NCBI RefSeq assembly: GCF_030445035.2 | Contig: NC_080680.1 | Location: 112,060,228 to 112,124,227, forward strand | DNA length: 64,000 nt | Reading direction: 5' to 3' | DNA from: Dasypus novemcinctus | Taxonomy: Eukaryota > Chordata > Mammalia > Cingulata > Dasypodidae | In this document: piece after piece, positions 33,405-45,681 of the stretch | Layout: every line of letters starts with the position of its first letter | Numbering within the stretch: position 1 is the first letter of the stretch | Made by a program: the position numbers and the translations under genes | Notes under the pieces: model-generated | What the model saw: only the letters and a program-made list of their open reading frames with translations | Database searches by the model: none | What the model was told of the DNA's origin: nothing

Positions 33405-33511
33405 CAATCCCGCCTGGGTGGTCGCCGAGGCGCTGCTGCCGGAGCTGGGCCCTCTTATTTCTCCCCACAGAGCTCTAGGATGTGGATGTGAGAAGTGAGC
33501 CAGGAAGGGAG

Positions 33512-34765
33512 ATGGCGACAAGGAACAGCCCTGGCCCCATGCCCATGGGCACGGCCCAGGGTGACCCCGGAGAGGCGGGAACGCTGCCAGGCCCCGCCGC
33601 CAGCCTCCGGGACACGGGCTCAGCCACCCAGCTGAAGATGAAGCCCAAGAAGGTGCGAAAGATCAAGGCGCTCATCATCGACCTGGGCTCGCAGTACTGC
33701 AAGTGCGGCTACGCGGGGGAGCCGAGGCCCACCTACTTCATCTCCTCCACCGTGGGCAAGCCCTGCCCCGAGGCGGGCTATGCCGGCGACACCCGCAAGG
33801 AGACCTACGTGGGCCACGAGCTGCTCAACACGGAGGCGCCTCTCAAGCTGGTCAACCCGCTGAAGCACGGCGTCGTGGTGGACTGGGACTGCGTCCAGCA
33901 CATCTGGGAGTACATCTTCCACACGGCCATGAAGATCCTGCCCGAGGAGCACGCCGTGCTGGTCTCCGACCCTCCGCTCAGCCCCAGCAGCAACCGGGAG
34001 AAGTACGCCGAGCTCATGTTTGAGGCCTTCAGCATCCCGGCCATGCACGTGACGTCCCAGTCGCTGCTGTCCATCTACTCCTACGGCAAGACCTCCGGGC
34101 TGGTGGTGGAGAGCGGGCACGGCGTGTCGCACGTGGTGCCCATCTCGGAGGGCAACGTGCTGCCAGGCCTGACGGGCCGTGCCTACTATGCGGGCAGCGA
34201 CCTCACCAACCACCTGATGCAGCTGCTCAACGAGGCGGGCCACAAGTTCACGGACGACCACCTGCACATCATCGAGCACATCAAGAAGAAGTGCTGCTAC
34301 GCGGCGCTCCTGCCCGACCAGGAGCTCCGCCTGCCCCTGGAGGAGCTGCGCGTGGACTACGAGCTCCCCGACGGCCAGCTCATCTCCATCGGCCAGGAGC
34401 GCTTCCGGTGCGCCGAGATGCTCTTCAAGCCCTCCCTGGTGGGCTGCAACCAGCAGGGGCTGCCCGAGCTCACGGCTGCCTGCCTGGGCCGCTGCCAGGA
34501 GGTGGGCTTCAAGGGCGAGATGGCCGCCAGCGTGCTGCTGTGCGGCGGCTGCACCATGCTGGACGGCTTCCCCGAGCGCTTCCAGCGGGAGCTGAGCCTC
34601 CTGTGCCCAGGGGACAGCCCCATCGTGGCCGCAGCGCCCGAGAGGAAGACGTCGGTATGGACCGGGGGCTCCATCCTGGCCTCCCTGCAGGCCTTCCAGC
34701 AGCTCTGGGTCAGCAAGGAGGAGTTCGAGGAGCGGGGCAGCGCCGCCATCTACAGCAAGTGCTGA
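33512..34765 (+). CDS. ACTL7B: Actin-like protein 7B, intronless
   Basis: A single 417-codon frame encodes actin-like 7B, a haploid male germ-cell paralogue of ACTL7A (415 residues in human by recall). I start at the ATG in GGGAGATGG, giving [10 protein letters not shown] like human; the open frame extends 30 nt further only through a GTG. The tail is residues 1-52 and the actin fold 53-417. P1 loop: [15 protein letters not shown] (Asp57). P2 region: [14 protein letters not shown] (Glu200). His207 sits where actin has catalytic His161, and Q183 matches Gln137. Then [23 protein letters not shown] and a terminal YSKC. The coding sequence is very GC- and CpG-rich, unlike ACTL7A, and this opens long false frames on both strands. 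It is head to head with ACTL7A, with about 9.7 kb between start codons. Nearly all substitutions against human as recalled are conservative, so it looks functional. Confidence 0.98.
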   Translation: MATRNSPGPMPMGTAQGDPGEAGTLPGPAASLRDTGSATQLKMKPKKVRKIKALIIDLGSQYCKCGYAGEPRPTYFISSTVGKPCPEAGYAGDTRKETYVGHELLNTEAPLKLVNPLKHGVVVDWDCVQHIWEYIFHTAMKILPEEHAVLVSDPPLSPSSNREKYAELMFEAFSIPAMHVTSQSLLSIYSYGKTSGLVVESGHGVSHVVPISEGNVLPGLTGRAYYAGSDLTNHLMQLLNEAGHKFTDDHLHIIEHIKKKCCYAALLPDQELRLPLEELRVDYELPDGQLISIGQERFRCAEMLFKPSLVGCNQQGLPELTAACLGRCQEVGFKGEMAASVLLCGGCTMLDGFPERFQRELSLLCPGDSPIVAAAPERKTSVWTGGSILASLQAFQQLWVSKEEFEERGSAAIYSKC

Positions 34766-34823
34766 GCCACGGGCCCCGCCAGGGAGGCCTCCGGGTCACT
34801 TTATACACATTTACAGAATTTCA

Positions 34824-34829
34824 CATAAA
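34824..34829 (+). terminator. Candidate ACTL7B poly(A) signal (CATAAA)
   Basis: The variant hexamer CATAAA lies 59 nt after the stop and a TGTGCCTTGTCT stretch follows, giving a very short 3'UTR as expected for this gene. There is no closer AATAAA. Confidence 0.45.
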
Positions 34830-36484
34830 ACTTTAACGGGCTGTGCCTTGTCTAGTCTGGATTTCTTGGTCGAGTCTGGCAGCGTCAGGCTGCGGGGAGT
34901 TGGGCTTAGATGTGCCAACACCTTTGGCTCTGCTGGGTCAGGAGCAGCAGAGGGACCTCACTGCCCCCTCCCCGCCTCTGCCCACCCCGTGGGGGGATCC
35001 CACCTAAGAGCCCAGAGTATGGCTCAAAACCAGATTCCATACTGCTTGCTCATCCATTTGACAAAGGAAGAAACAGGTCAGAGATGAAGGGACTAGCTTG
35101 TCCCAGAGCTAAGAGGAGGGTGAGAAACTCACCCAGGTCCCTGTCTCCTGGCCACAGCTTGGTCCCTGCTTGATCGCCCTGGACCCCCTCACTCGCCCTG
35201 CCTCATTGCTTCCAGAGTGTTTCTACTCCGTAACGGTCCTCTCCGCCCTCACCAAGACTGCAGTGATTTTTCAGGAGTCACAGGCAGAGCCACTAAACCC
35301 AAAGGTGTTGGAAGAACCAGAAGGTCCTTCAGCAGTCACGCCCTGCCCTCCTGTAGAGATGGGAACCCGACAGCTCGGGGTGGGGCTCAATATCAACGAG
35401 TCCAGGTCTCCAGACCCAGTGACCTGGGTCATGAATATTTCCAGAAGGGCACACATGGGTTTCAGTGGTCAGGCAGTAACCCAAAGCACTTAGAAAGCAT
35501 GTGCTGTGGGCCAGGCCCCGTGCTAGACACCTAGAAATGCTAAGAACACGGGCCAGGGGGCACATCCAGTGGACAGACGAGTTGGTATAACTTGGTGTTC
35601 CTGAGGGTATGGAGGGGGAGGTGCCATATTGGAAAGTTGTACATGGAGACGGGCTACGCCCAGCTTTGGGGCTGAGGGAGATCTGATGAGATATGTGAAT
35701 AGCTACCCAGAAGACGGTGGTTTCCACCCTTTTTCCTTACCCCCAACTTCTGATGGAGCCCACAGCCATATCTGGGATCAGACATTGGTGAGCTGTGTAA
35801 TCTTGGATGGGTTGTCAAATGTCCCTGAGCCTCTCACCTGGACAGAGTCCTGATATGGGGCACTTGGTAAGGAAGGCTCTCTCTGTCCTGGACCCTGTGC
35901 TGTGGCCATGGACTTGGGAAGAACCAGACACAGTCTATTTCCTAGGGCCGCCTAGCCATTCCCTGTGGCCTAGGCTTGGCCTTTGGGCCTGGAGCCTGAG
36001 TACCCTTGGGGCTGGCAGGCCTTGGTGCCGTGCAGGAAACTTGAGCTTTTTCTTATAAAGCGGGGTTGCAGACCAGAGGCCCATAGGCTAAAAGAGGCTA
36101 CTAGACCTGTCTTGTTTGGCCAGCACAGTGTATACATTTTTTCCCCTCTCAACTGTGAATTCTTTCAGCAGGGCCTACATTCTCCAGGTTGCCAAAGACC
36201 CTACCACTCATGCCTTACATACCTGCTGCTTCAACATAACCTTTGCTTAATTAACCAGCATTAGTTTCTGTTGTTTACAACCCAAGAACCTTGACTGATA
36301 TTGAGCCTAAAACCCCACCGAGATATAGAGTATAGAGGGAATCTGAGGTTCGAAGAAGGGAAAGTGACATGCCCATCATCACACAGGCAGTAAGCAGTAT
36401 GTGCTAACACATGCGCCCTCTCCCTCAGGCTGGTCTTGAAGATTTCTGGAAACCTGTCTGTGTCTATCCCCACCCCCTCTGATT
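34830..36484. other. Gene-free DNA after ACTL7B
   Basis: No gene recognised. The stretch ending GTTGTTTACAACCCAAGAAC near 36290 looks like the 3' end of an old LTR that may begin around 35980. The family is uncertain. Confidence 0.45.
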
Positions 36485-36922
36485 TAGTCTGCCATACTGC
36501 TGAACGCAATATACCTGAAACGGGTGGACTTTTACAAGCTTACTGTTCTGAGGTCGTGAAGATGTCCAAATCAGGACATCTTCAGGTGATGCTTTCTCCC
36601 CGAAGACCTGGACTCCTCTGTCACCTGGCAAGGCACGTGTCAGTGTCTGCTGCTCTCTCCCTTCCTTCTGGGTTGCTTTCAGCTTCTGGTTTCTGTGGCT
36701 TTCTCTCTCTCTCTCCGCATATTCCTCTCATTTACAAAGGACTCCAGTAAAAGGATTAAGACCCACCCTGGACCACACCCTAACTGAAATAATCTAATCA
36801 AAGGTCCCTAACCTAAGTGCCCTGGTCAAAAGATCCACATAATCGGTTCACACTTACAGGAATGGATTAGCCGTAAGAACATGATTTTTCTGGGGTACAT
36901 GACACCTTCAAACTAGTACACC
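36485..36922 (-). repeat. LTR-like repeat, antisense
   Basis: It begins with MaLR-like end text in antisense and closes near ACACCTTCAAACTAGTACA. The middle ACACCCTAACTGAAATAATC is typical of an LTR-type repeat. Family unnamed, probably ERVL-MaLR-like. Confidence 0.6.
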
Positions 36923-37294
36923 CTCCCCATCTTTTCAGTCCCTACATCCTCAGTAACTTGTCTCCTCAGTTAACAACCTGATTTCTGTGGGAAAGCCTGG
37001 GTCACTGACTTGCACTTTCCGACAGCCCACCGGCCATGTGTGTATCTCCTCTCCTAAGACCCCATTACCATTAAAATGATGGTAGAGGAAAATGAATGTG
37101 AAAACTCTCTGCAAATGAAGAGGATGGTAGGGGACTGCAGCAGGCTAGAGAATTCTGGGAGAAGGAAAGTGGATGCAGGAAAGGCAGGCAGAGAAGGCAG
37201 GCAGGGGGTGCTGTAGCCTGCAGTGGAGTTTCCAGCACAGGAGGGCAGCTTCCCATCCTGGAAAATGTGGGATTTGGAAATGCCAGTTACCAAG
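36923..37294. other. No feature seen
   Basis: Unique-looking DNA. No gene or repeat was recognised. Confidence 0.5.
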
Positions 37295-37818
37295 TGTTCT
37301 GCGTTGACTTGTGTCCCCCCAAAAGATATGTTCAAATCCTGACCCCTGGGTCCCATGAAGGTGACTCCATTTGGAAATAGGGTCTTTGGAGATGTGATTC
37401 GTTAAGATGAGGCCAGACTGCATTAGGACGGGCCCTCCTGTGTGACCGGCATCCTTATAAGAGGAGAGAAATTTGGACACAGAGACAGGAGAAGGCAGGG
37501 CTCGAAGTGCTGCGACTGCAAGCCAAGGAATGCCAAGGATTGCTGCAAAGCACCAGAAGTTAGGAAGATGCAAGGAAGGACCCCTGCAGATTTCAGAGGG
37601 ACTGTGGCGCAGCCGAAGCCTTGGTTTTGGACTTCCAGACTCCAGAACTGGGAGAGAATGTTTCTGTTGTCTTTTTCAAGATATCAGTGCCGGGGATTGA
37701 ACCTGGGACTTGTATGTGGGAAGCCAGAGCTTAACCACTGAGCCATCCTCCTCCCAAGTTTCTGTTGTCTTAATCCACTCAGTTTGTGGTACTTTGTTAG
37801 GGCAGCATGAGGAAACCA
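37295..37818 (+). repeat. MLT1-type solo LTR (ERVL-MaLR fossil)
   Basis: TGTTCTGCGTTGACTTGTGT start, ATCCTTATAAGAGGAGAG, CAAGCCAAGGAATGCCAAGG, and the GTTTGTGGTACTTTGTTAGG end. A SINE is inserted near its 3' end. Confidence 0.92.
37674..37757 (-). repeat. Short SINE inside the MLT1, 14-bp TSD
   Basis: Antisense tRNA-like head (GGGGATTGAACCTGGGAC ... CACTGAGCCATCCTCCTCCC). The perfect 14-bp duplication GTTTCTGTTGTCTT lies at 37660-37673 and 37758-37771, copied from the LTR. Confidence 0.92.
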
Positions 37819-38042
37819 AGGGGGTGAGGCGACAAGAGGAGTGGGCAGAGACAGGCCTCGGTGTGTGCAGTCCTCAGGCAACTTTGAAGAATTCCGTGAG
37901 GACGGTGCTGTTACAGGGGAGAGGAGAGGGACCATCACGTCCCTGCCTGCACACTCTCTCCGTCCACCCCAAACCACCCAGTCTAGCTGACATGCCTGAG
38001 GTGGAACCTGTAGTTGAGGCCTCCACTTCCTTCTTCCCCACT

Positions 38043-38500
38043 GTTGTGGCAGCAGAGAGATTGAATGATCGTGTATGGAAGACCAGGACTCAGTAATAAT
38101 TTTGGGAAGGAAAATTTATTAACAACCAGCTGGGCTCAGGAACTTTTCTGTTCAAAAACCTGAACCCCGAATAGGATTTTTGGGTTTCTTTTATACAGGG
38201 ATGTAGGAGTCAGGAGTCAAACGCTGGTGTTTATATCCAAAAGGACTTTTTGCTAGTTTCTTAGAGTTTCAGGTGATTTATCTGAGTATCAGATAGGCCT
38301 TAAAGTAACACGTACTCTCTAGGTAAGTCTGAATTGACACGTACCCCCCCACACACATCTTCCATATTCCAGGTAAGCTTGAATTAACATATTTAGCTTA
38401 TACCTACAGCCCAGGTTATTTATGAAAAACATACAGTCCCCTCCCCCCCAGCCCATATCACCACAATTGGTTTCTCCAAGGGCTTCGCATGTGGCCCCAG
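38043..38500 (-). repeat. Probable LTR fragment, antisense
   Basis: In antisense it reads as an LTR end: TAATAAATTTTCC-type poly(A) part, then a terminal ...CTCTCTGCTGCCACAACA. The far boundary is unclear. It lies just before the provirus fossil. Confidence 0.55.
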
Positions 38501-38760
38501 GGCAGACTTTAAGCTCCAGCTCCAAGGCTGGTGCAGGTGATATAGACTCAGCCAGTCAGAATATTCCACATGCACTTGGCTTGGAAGGTTGGTGTGAGGT
38601 TGGGATGGACGGCCCTGTGGAAGCCTCTGTTACCAGGAAGGAAGCCAGCTTGGAGCTGACCCACCAAGGAACGTAGGACTCAGGGAATCTAAGACGCAGA
38701 GCTGTGCCCTGATGACCTCCCGTGACCTTTAGCTCTAACCAGGCCTAGAGCACCCCCTAC

Positions 38761-39383
38761 TGAAGCCAGCTGGTAAGACAGGGAATCAGTAGATGGATCT
38801 GGAAACTGGCAGAGTCCACATGGATGTCAAATAACCCCCAAATGGCTGCTGGAAGACCCCCCACACACACACACATGATTCTGCCATCCAGAACAAGATT
38901 TCCTCTGGAAGCCAGGAGAAGCCCCGGGCATTCCCCAAGGATTTTATCATTGGGCCCTTGTGGGGCATTGATGGGTGGGGTAATCAATCAAAACAGCAAA
39001 CAGCTGGGACTCCTCCCCTGCCATTAGCAAAGGGGTGGAATAATTAACAGTTCAAAAAGGGAGTGCAAGGCCTGAATTCACGCTCTCGCTTTTGGACCCC
39101 TGTTCCTGCCCTCTGCACCCTGCTCTCACCATTTTTCCCCTGTTGTGGTCACCACGCAAGTAAAACCTGTGCATTTGTAATCTATAATGGGGAATTGTAG
39201 TCCATAAATCAACCCTCTATCACTTTTCAGCCCCTTCCTCTTCGCCTGGGACCCAGGGTCTGCTATTTTCTCCTATTTCTCTTCCCTCCCCACCTGAATA
39301 AATTACTGGCCTAACTCACCCAACATGCTCTTGAAATTCATTTCTGCAGCATAGTCAAGAACTTAGACAAAAATCTGGTAACA
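38761..39383 (+). repeat. 5' LTR of the ERV1-like fossil
   Basis: Starts TGAAGCCAGCTGGTAAGA, has CCTGAATAAATTACTGG as its poly(A) part, and ends AATCTGGTAACA. It is the partner of 45064-45681. Confidence 0.9.
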
Positions 39384-42300
39384 TATTTGGCGAGCCAGCC
39401 CAGGAGCTTATTGGTGGGTGAAAATATGGCCTACAGCCTGTTTAATGCCTTCCTTTGGTTTTCCATTTTAAACAGATTCCACTACTAGCCCCCACAGGAC
39501 GTAATCCTGGGAGGGAAGGGGCTGGGCCACTGGAACACTCTGTGTCTGTGCTGCACACCCAGGCTTATAAGCGCTGACCCCAGTGGGGGCGGTGGGGCAT
39601 AGGACAGCAACCCAAACCATGGCCTTGCCAAGACAGAGGTTCCCTGGCACAGAGCAGGTGCTGCAAAGCTTCTTTTTAAGCCCTTTTAGCAGCTGGAGGC
39701 CTGCCTACCTTTGCCTTCTCCCTCCCTCTCCCCTAGGAGGCAGCACAGCAATGGGGAGAGCTGGGGGCTTGCCCCTCCCAGCGGGTCCATGCCTTTGCCA
39801 GCGCTTTTCTATGAACTGCACCAGCTACCTGGGGAATGAAGTGGGAAGGTGGCGGGAAGAGCCAAAATGGATGCCGTGGGAGTTCCCTTCCCCAGGGGGG
39901 TCACAGGCCAGGACGCCTTTGTATAATTAACCTCTACCCATGTTTTTACCTTCCTACTTCTTGCTACTGAATTTCTCTTTACAGGCTTGTGTTAAAATGC
40001 TTTAGAGTGTCTTAAAAACTGTAAAATGGCAAATGTTTTTGCTAGCAAGGAAGCTATTGCCTTAGGGCCCCAAGGCCTGTTAGCTGGAACAATTGATCTC
40101 TAATCACTTAGTGGCCTTTGATGGATGGTCTAACTGGGAAACTCCTAGACAGCAAAGTCATAAAACTAGGACAGTGTCTAAGTCTCTGGAGGGATAGGAG
40201 GAAGGAGCTGTCTGCCCATTCTCGGAGGAGGGAGCGGTATTGGCCTGGAGGGCATCTGACCTATTTGATCTTTCTTCCAAGTCCAGAATGGCCCTGAGAA
40301 AGCCTGGCAGCAGGGCCTCTGATTCCTGGGGTGGCAGAAACCAGAGAAGTAAAACTCCCCAAGACTTGAAGCCCTGGGCACTTCAAAAAGCAGACAAATG
40401 TTCTCTGAAATTTAACTCAGGAACTTCTGTTTGGGTAACAGTGCAGTCAGTCTCAGATCCTGAAACGTCAGGGGTGCCGAGAGCCAGAGCAGTAAACTCT
40501 GAATGGCCCCTATTCCTTGGGCCCTTCCATTCCCAGGGCAGCCAAATATCCCCTGAGAACTCTCAGGCACTTTGATTTGGGGTAACTGCTCAGAACACCT
40601 TCCACCAACTCAGCATGGGCGCATTGATCTTATCTCCAGAATCATCAGATATCCCCCAAGACTTAGGTTGCCCACAGGGACACGTGTAGGCCAGGCAGGT
40701 TCTGAATTAACATTCTCAGGACACTGGGAACAGAGCATCAGCTCCAAATTATGTGGAGGGTGACCATTTTAGTCAGACTAGGACTCTGGGATGCCAGATC
40801 GGGCCACTAAAAAGTGCTTCTTCATTCTTCCTAGAATAATGGGCACAGCCTCCAGCATACCAGCAAACTCCCCAGAGGAGTATCTTCTCAGGAATCCAGA
40901 AATTCTGCCTACTGCTGGTCTATATGGCTACGGTATAGCCAAGAGCAGCCTCTGTATGAAACCCCGAATTCCAGTTAAACTAGTGTAAGAAAAGAGAACA
41001 GATAGATCTGAGGCCCAGAAACCTCATGTCATTTCTCCTTAAAGAAATGAGGAAATATACCTCAAACTTCCATTAGTTTAAACTCAGTTGTGCCTATAAA
41101 AGGTGTGAATAGAAATCAAGATCCAGATCAGTTACTAAACCTGTCCTAGAAAATAAGAAACCTCATGTGCCATCACGTAAGAGCCAAGAGTTCCTAGAAA
41201 TGCTAAGGATATAAAATTCTCTCTTCTGTTTTAACCTGTGTTTAACTTTGTCAGTTTGCCTATGCCTAGGAAATCAGATTTGGGGTCCACCTGTTACAAA
41301 TGGATAGTGGTGAAAAGTAACCTAAAAATGAGTCTGTAAATGTCAATACTGTCTTTGATTGGATTTAATGTATAAATCACAAGTGGAATTACTTCAAGTG
41401 CTAGAAAAGTAGAAAAACTTTGCCAAGTTTTTACTAATAAAATTCTTTGGGAAGTGGATGTGGCTCAAGTGATAGAGCTTCCACCTACCATATGGGAGGA
41501 TCTAGGTTCAATCCCTGGGGCCTCCTGGTGAAAAACCCGCGTGGCACGCCAGTGCCCATGCACATGCCCGTGTGGTGAGCCAGTGCCCACACGAGTGCCT
41601 ACGCGAGTGCCTGTGTGGTGAGCCAGTGCCCCGTGCCAGTGAGTCACACAGCAAGATGATGACACATCAAAAGAGAGACAAGGGGAGAGTTAAGGTGAAG
41701 TGCAGCAGAAACCAGGAACTAAGGTGGCTCAATTGACAGGGAACCTCTCTCCCCATCAGAGGTCTCCAGGATTGAATCCCAGTGAATCCTAGAGGAGAAA
41801 AAATGAGAAGGGAACACAACAGAGAGCAAAAACAGCAGGATGGGAGGAGAAGGGGAGAAAGTAAATAAAGAAATGAATCTTAAAAAAAAAAAATTCCTGT
41901 GGCTTAGTTAATAAAGGTACCCAATTCACCTTAAGGTAAAAACTTACTAGAAACTGTAACAAGAGCTAAGATGCCTTTATATTATAAAACAGCAGAAGGA
42001 TAATAACTGAAATTATAATAGGGTAGATTTAGCCTCAACCTACTATTGTATGTGTAAACCTTAAAACTGAACTTACCTTCATTTATGGTCACTTCAAGCC
42101 TAGCCTCACCCCTTGCCTTTGCTTATGGTTATTTCATAACAGCTTCTGCTCCTTTGGTTCAGGGGAAAGCAAACTTGAGACATCCCTGTCTCCTGTCTCC
42201 TGTCCTGCTTTCTCTCATGTCTCCAAGTGTGGACTAAATTGCTGCCTGATGTAATTCTCAACCCTTGGGGTTGAATATCCACTTTTCCAGTACAGTGGCT

Positions 42301-45063
42301 GCCAGAGTCCTATTATCTCCAAGGACTGGGAAGTGAAGGAGGCCTCCTGCCTTGACTGTTGGGGTTCCTAAAAGCAGCAATTCATGAAAGAAACCAGGTT
42401 CCTTGATGCTTTACTAGCCTCAGTGAATATATGTAGAATTAGTCTTGCTCATATAATGTCTGCTAACATCAAAGTAGAAAAATAAAGTTCTGAAGCAAAG
42501 GAAAATTGTATTAAAGCATTGGGAACATTTTGGTTATATTAATTAAGGAACAAATTAATTTTGGTCCATTAATTAAGGAGAAAAATTCTTGTGCAAAACT
42601 TCATGGTCACATGCAAATTAGAGTAATTAAAAGGAGCCCTCAAAGAAATCTTTTACATGTTATCTTACACTTAAATTTATTTTGTAAGAGAATGAAAATT
42701 ATAACAGTGAGTCCTATGTTTCTGTGTCAAACTCTGTTCATGCTTGCCTACTTGTTCAATAAATACCTTCATACATCAAGATGATATCAAATTAACAAAT
42801 GAAAACTCTAAATTCATGTCTTATGAAATTAAGTTAAAATAAATGTAGATCTACCTTCTTTTAAAAGCATAAAGTACATTCCATTGGTTACTAATTGTAA
42901 TCTAAGGTAAACTAACCAGTCTATGTGGCTGTAGTCAATTATAAAGAGTTTGTAAAAGCATCTTCTAAACTGACGCATTTAAATGGCCAGTTCCAAAAAG
43001 CATTATTAACTAGAAACCTAAATTGATATTAATGGCAAAAAGTAACTTTATAGCAGTGAAATTGTCTGGAAGTCACCTCAATTTGCATATTCAAGTGGTG
43101 GTAATGAAAAGTTACCTTGATTCCTTTGGGAATCTTCAGTTTTCATTTAAAAAAAATGGAAGACATAGTTTTTCCTCTACTGCTAAAGTAAAATACCTGC
43201 TAATTAATGTCTTCATGGTTAAAGTGTAAAAGTAAGAAGCAAAGTACTAAAAAGTTCATTTGATATGTTACACATTGCATTGGAAGTGTTAAAAAGTGTA
43301 TAAAAATCAAGAGATAGACTTCAGCATTGTCAAATTCTTGTGCATTCAAACCAGGCCTTCAATACACTGCAGGTTGCCTCTCCATTTGAATTATTGGCCA
43401 GGTTGGTCACTGACCCCTAAAACAATAGAAGTATCTACTACATTTCTGGTTGTGCTCCTGAAGTCGATGGAGACTACATTGCAGTTTCAAACTCCTGCAG
43501 CAGCCAATGATGGCTTCATATAACCAAATGTACAATGAATATCACATCCAGACTGGCACTGTTTCAGTGCCAAAGGGTGCTATGCTCCAGACTGGTGGTA
43601 TACTGGAAACTATCTTCCTAACTTCTCTCTAGGATCAACAGTTCTGCAGCATTCTGGCTGTGTGGAGGACATACAAAGTAGAGCAGTGTACACAGAGTAC
43701 TGTGAGTGGAACTTAAACAGTTGGTATGACCTGCTTGCATGGATAGATGATGTGTATGGTATTGCAAACTGTGAACTTAAATCTGTTAATTGTAACTCAA
43801 AGAAAAACTTGTGCATTGGGTAGTACATTAATTAGTATTAAGTACTGTACCTATATCCTATTCTAGATATATGCCTGATGATTATGGTGATATTGTTCTA
43901 TTCTAGACCATATGCAGAGAAACACTGAACATGTTAAAAGTGCTGGTAAATTAAATTTTCTAACTAGTTAAGGTACTATAAGATAAAGGTGCCTATAAGA
44001 TAAAGGAATGTCCATCTTGCCTAAGAGCAGTGGGAGAAATGACCCTTTTAATTAAAAAGCCACCAAATTAACTTGGGGGTGACCTCTTAGTCTTCACCCA
44101 TGCCAGGTGGAAGACATGGTTAGCCCAAGTCTCCGTCCTAGCCCTAATTCCAGAACCTGCCCCACTCATACCCTAGGGAGGACTGGCAAATCCATATGCC
44201 ATCCTGCCAGGGCTAAGCATTTCCCACCAGAAGGGAAATAGCAAATGGGGTGGCTAAAACCCACTTCAACTTAGCCCCTTTGAGATGGTCCATCAACAAT
44301 CTTTCCTCACCCAGGACCTGCAAACTAGGTTCTAATCAAAACTTGGCAGGAAAACAGGCCTCATTCTCAATTAGAACCAAAATATGAGGGATTTTACTTT
44401 GTAGTTCTGATCACTCCCACAGTTAAAGGAATTTCCAGCTTGGTGCACTAACCCTGAGTGAGGCCAGCTGCCCGAGAAAGTGCCAGCATACCAGAAGCAC
44501 CTGATGGGATATATGAATACCAGTCATTGGATGGCCTAAAATACCTCTTCAAGAGAAAAAGCTAAGTAGAGTCTATGTCAAAGTCAGCTGTTTCCTCTAA
44601 CTCTAGCCCAAATGCCTATTGCTAGGGGGAGGGCAAATCAGGCACCCCTTTAAAATATCTTGCTGTCTTCATCTCTTTTAACAACTAAAAAGGGCAATGC
44701 TTCTTCCCAGAGAAGAGAAGAAACAGTGCTCTTTCCCATCAACTTTGGGAAAATGCAGCCTTTGCAGGCACCTGGCCTTTTCTACTTTTGTGGTCCAGGA
44801 TCCTTTTAGACCATATATTCTCAAAGTTCGAATTAAGTTTATTTCTTCCGGAGTCAACATCTTGTTAGCCATATGGGGACTTCATCCAGCATCATCCAAG
44901 ATGCCAGATCCATATTTCTCCAACTGAGAAAGAATAGCAGGAGGATTTTACACCTTCTCAGGTAGGGCCTACTTCCCCTAACCAGCAGGAAGTAGCTACA
45001 GAAGAATGATCATCTCCCGTCAGCACCTCTTTAAGAATAAAGGTGTAAACTCTGAGGGGGGAA
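39384..45063 (+). other. Internal region of the ERV1-like fossil
   Basis: Leader with the primer-binding site at about 39388, then decayed internal sequence with no recognisable intact gag, pol or env frame. AACCAGCAGGAAGTAGCTAC near 44980 is typical of the region before a gammaretroviral 3' LTR. No host gene was seen. Confidence 0.7.
41448..41892 (+). repeat. Dimeric armadillo SINE inside the ERV fossil
   Basis: Head GGGAAGTGGATGTGGCTCAA at 41449 and a second tRNA-like head near 41722 (AAGGTGGCTCAATTGACAGG), with a single AATGAATCTTAAAAAAA tail. The first unit also holds a short local repetition of CGAGTGCC- and CCAGTGCC-type words. Same dimeric plan as 9237 and 17812. Confidence 0.88.
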
Positions 45064-45681
45064 TGAAGCCTGCTAGTAAGAGAGGGAATCAACAGATGGA
45101 TCTGGAACCTGGCCGAGAGCCCACGTGGACAACAATAACCCCCAAGATGGCTGCTGAAAGACCCCCCCCCCCACTCACAAGATTCTGCCATCCAGAACAA
45201 GATTTCCTCTGGAAGCCAGGAGAAGCCCCGGCATTCCCCCAAGGACTTTATCATTGGGCCCTCATGGGGGATTGATGGGTGGGGTAATCAATCAAAACAG
45301 CAAACAGTTGGGACTCCTCCCCTGCCATGAGCAAATGGGTGGAATAATTAACAGTTCAAAAAGCGGGTGCAAGGCCTGAATTCACGCGCTCACCTTTGGA
45401 CCCCTGTTCCTGCCCTCTGCACCCTGCTCTCGCCATTTTCCCTCCGCCGTGGTCACCACGCACGTAAAACCTTATAATCTCTAATGGGGGATTGTAGTCT
45501 ATAAATCAGCCTTCTTTATTACTTGTCAGCCCCTTCCTCTTCACCTGGGACCCATGGTTAGTTATTTTCTCCCATTTCTCTTCCCTTCCTACCTGAATAA
45601 ATTACTGGCCTAACTCACCCCACATGCTCTTGAAATTCATTTCTGCAGCATATTCAAGAATCTAGACAAAATCTGGTAACA
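45064..45681 (+). repeat. 3' LTR of the ERV1-like fossil
   Basis: Starts TGAAGCCTGCTAGTAAGA and ends AATCTGGTAACA. It aligns over its full length with 38761-39383. Confidence 0.9.

Larger units (their letters stand above)
33390..34800. other. CpG-dense island over ACTL7B
   Basis: From the proximal promoter through the whole coding frame the sequence is rich in G, C and CpG, with sharp edges against AT-richer flanks. Judged by eye; not computed. Confidence 0.8.
38761..45681 (+). mobile_element. Gammaretrovirus-like (ERV1) provirus fossil
   Basis: Two LTRs of about 620 bp (38761-39383, 45064-45681) flank about 5.7 kb. Straight after the 5' LTR is a primer-binding site (TGGCGAGCCAGC...) closely matching the 3' end of tRNA-Arg(ACG). 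Just before the 3' LTR is a polypurine tract, GAGGGGGGAA followed by TGAA, as in gammaretroviruses. The flanks CTAC and CTAT suggest a 4-bp duplication. The internal part has no long open frame, so the element is broken many times and inactive. The LTRs differ from each other by roughly 5-10% by eye, so it is tens of millions of years old. A SINE sits inside it. Confidence 0.88.

Noticed and set aside
33458-33472. CTCCCCACAG just before ACTL7B as a splice acceptor, implying an upstream exon
   Set aside because: ACTL7B is intronless in known mammals and no matching donor or upstream coding exon was recognised. An untranslated upstream exon cannot be fully excluded.
33620-34279. 219-codon open frame antisense to ACTL7B, and a 181-codon frame in another phase (34291-34836)
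   Set aside because: They mirror the GC-rich codon use of ACTL7B. Their sequences are Arg/Ala/Gly/Leu-rich with no family match, and the sense frame is plainly actin-like.
43291-43830. Open frames inside the provirus fossil
   Set aside because: Short scraps in decayed internal sequence. They are not reported as genes.
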